Origin: DASYTH01 sp035762905
GTDB taxonomy: Bacteria; Actinomycetota; Actinomycetes; Mycobacteriales; Pseudonocardiaceae
NCBI RefSeq assembly: GCF_035762905.1
Contig: NZ_DASUCC010000125.1
Location: forward strand, 1 to 40,062
Direction: 5' to 3'
DNA: 40,062 bases
Shown here: positions 40,015 through 40,062 of the stretch, piece by piece
How positions within the stretch are numbered: position 1 is the first letter of the stretch
Layout of the letters: each line of letters begins with the position of its first letter
Program-made: the position numbers and the translations under genes
The notes under the pieces: model-generated
What the model saw: the letters and a program-made list of their open reading frames with translations, nothing else
Database searches by the model: none
Told to the model about the DNA's origin: nothing

Positions 40015-40062
40015 GTTGCCGGATCCAGCAGCTGAGCTGCCGGGTCCGGCAGCTGAGTTGCC
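40015..40062. repeat. 21-bp tandem repeat at the window edge
   Basis: Two full copies (40015-40035 and 40036-40056, three differences) and the first six bases of a third are visible before the window ends. Each copy contains CAGCTGA. Read in frame from 40016 the units would encode Leu-Pro-x-Pro-Ala-Ala-Glu, but no start or gene is visible here. The full array lies outside the window. Confidence 0.6.

Noticed and set aside
39946..40062. Minus-strand open frame entering from the right edge and ending at 39946
   Set aside because: It runs straight through the receptor terminator hairpin and a tandem repeat, and the peptide is Gly/Ser/Ala-rich without motifs. It cannot be judged without sequence beyond the window.
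1..40062. tRNA genes, CRISPR arrays, transposases or phage genes
   Set aside because: None was seen by reading both strands: no cloverleaf with a GTTCGANNC loop, no spaced repeats and no DDE transposase or integrase motifs.

Overview
This window is 40 kb of GC-rich chromosome from an actinomycete, probably Pseudonocardiales or a close relative (inference). The support is the strong G/C bias at third codon positions, a DUF397/XRE-DUF5753 gene pair, a DUF574-type methyltransferase, a SigD-type sigma factor, a tuberculostearic-acid (10-methyl fatty acid) gene pair, and a KstR-controlled steroid catabolic locus. I see no tRNA, rRNA, CRISPR array or insertion sequence.

Left part (1-12,700). Alanine dehydrogenase (ald) lies downstream of a PucR/AdeR-type regulator on the minus strand. 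Next come a small uncharacterised protein and a TetR repressor. Two tandem secreted SGNH lipases follow, then the leucine-catabolic operon accD1-accA1-fadE19 (methylcrotonoyl-CoA carboxylase plus an acyl-CoA dehydrogenase). A 16-bp palindrome, GTTAG-N6-CTAAC, occurs once before the TetR gene and twice, as a 22-bp inverted repeat, before accD1. This ties the TetR gene to the operon although the lipase genes lie between them. A secreted X-Pro dipeptidyl-peptidase/CocE-like hydrolase follows.

Middle part (12,700-22,700). A secreted protein of unknown function precedes tmsA-tmsB (10-methylstearate synthesis). On the minus strand are a DUF574 SAM-dependent methyltransferase, a FadE24/FadE23-like acyl-CoA dehydrogenase pair with two abutting palindromes at its promoter, and a D-2-hydroxyacid dehydrogenase. 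About 1.2 kb without a recognisable gene leads into sigD, which has no anti-sigma gene beside it.

Right part (22,700-38,300) is a steroid/cholesterol degradation locus. It holds the repressor kstR, the fused dehydrogenase fadE34 (side-chain oxidation), an esterase, and chsH2-chsH1-ltp2 (hydration and retro-aldol removal of the last side-chain carbons). It also holds a tightly coupled minus-strand operon kstD-kshA-(small Cys protein)-kshB-chsH3 (ring opening plus side-chain hydration), and a divergent flavoprotein resembling 3-ketosteroid delta4-(5alpha)-dehydrogenase. Three palindromes matching the KstR operator TNNAACNNGTTNNA sit in front of fadE34/kstR, chsH2 and kstD/delta4-dehydrogenase. 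The locus is interrupted by a DUF397/XRE pair and a small gene with two strong hairpins upstream.

The window ends with a methyl-accepting chemotaxis-type receptor, its terminator, and the first copies of a 21-bp tandem repeat that runs off the edge. The most novel items are the four-cysteine protein embedded between KshA and KshB, the GTTAG-N6-CTAAC regulatory link, the hairpin leader inside the steroid locus, and the 108-nt antisense overlap between fadE34 and the esterase gene.
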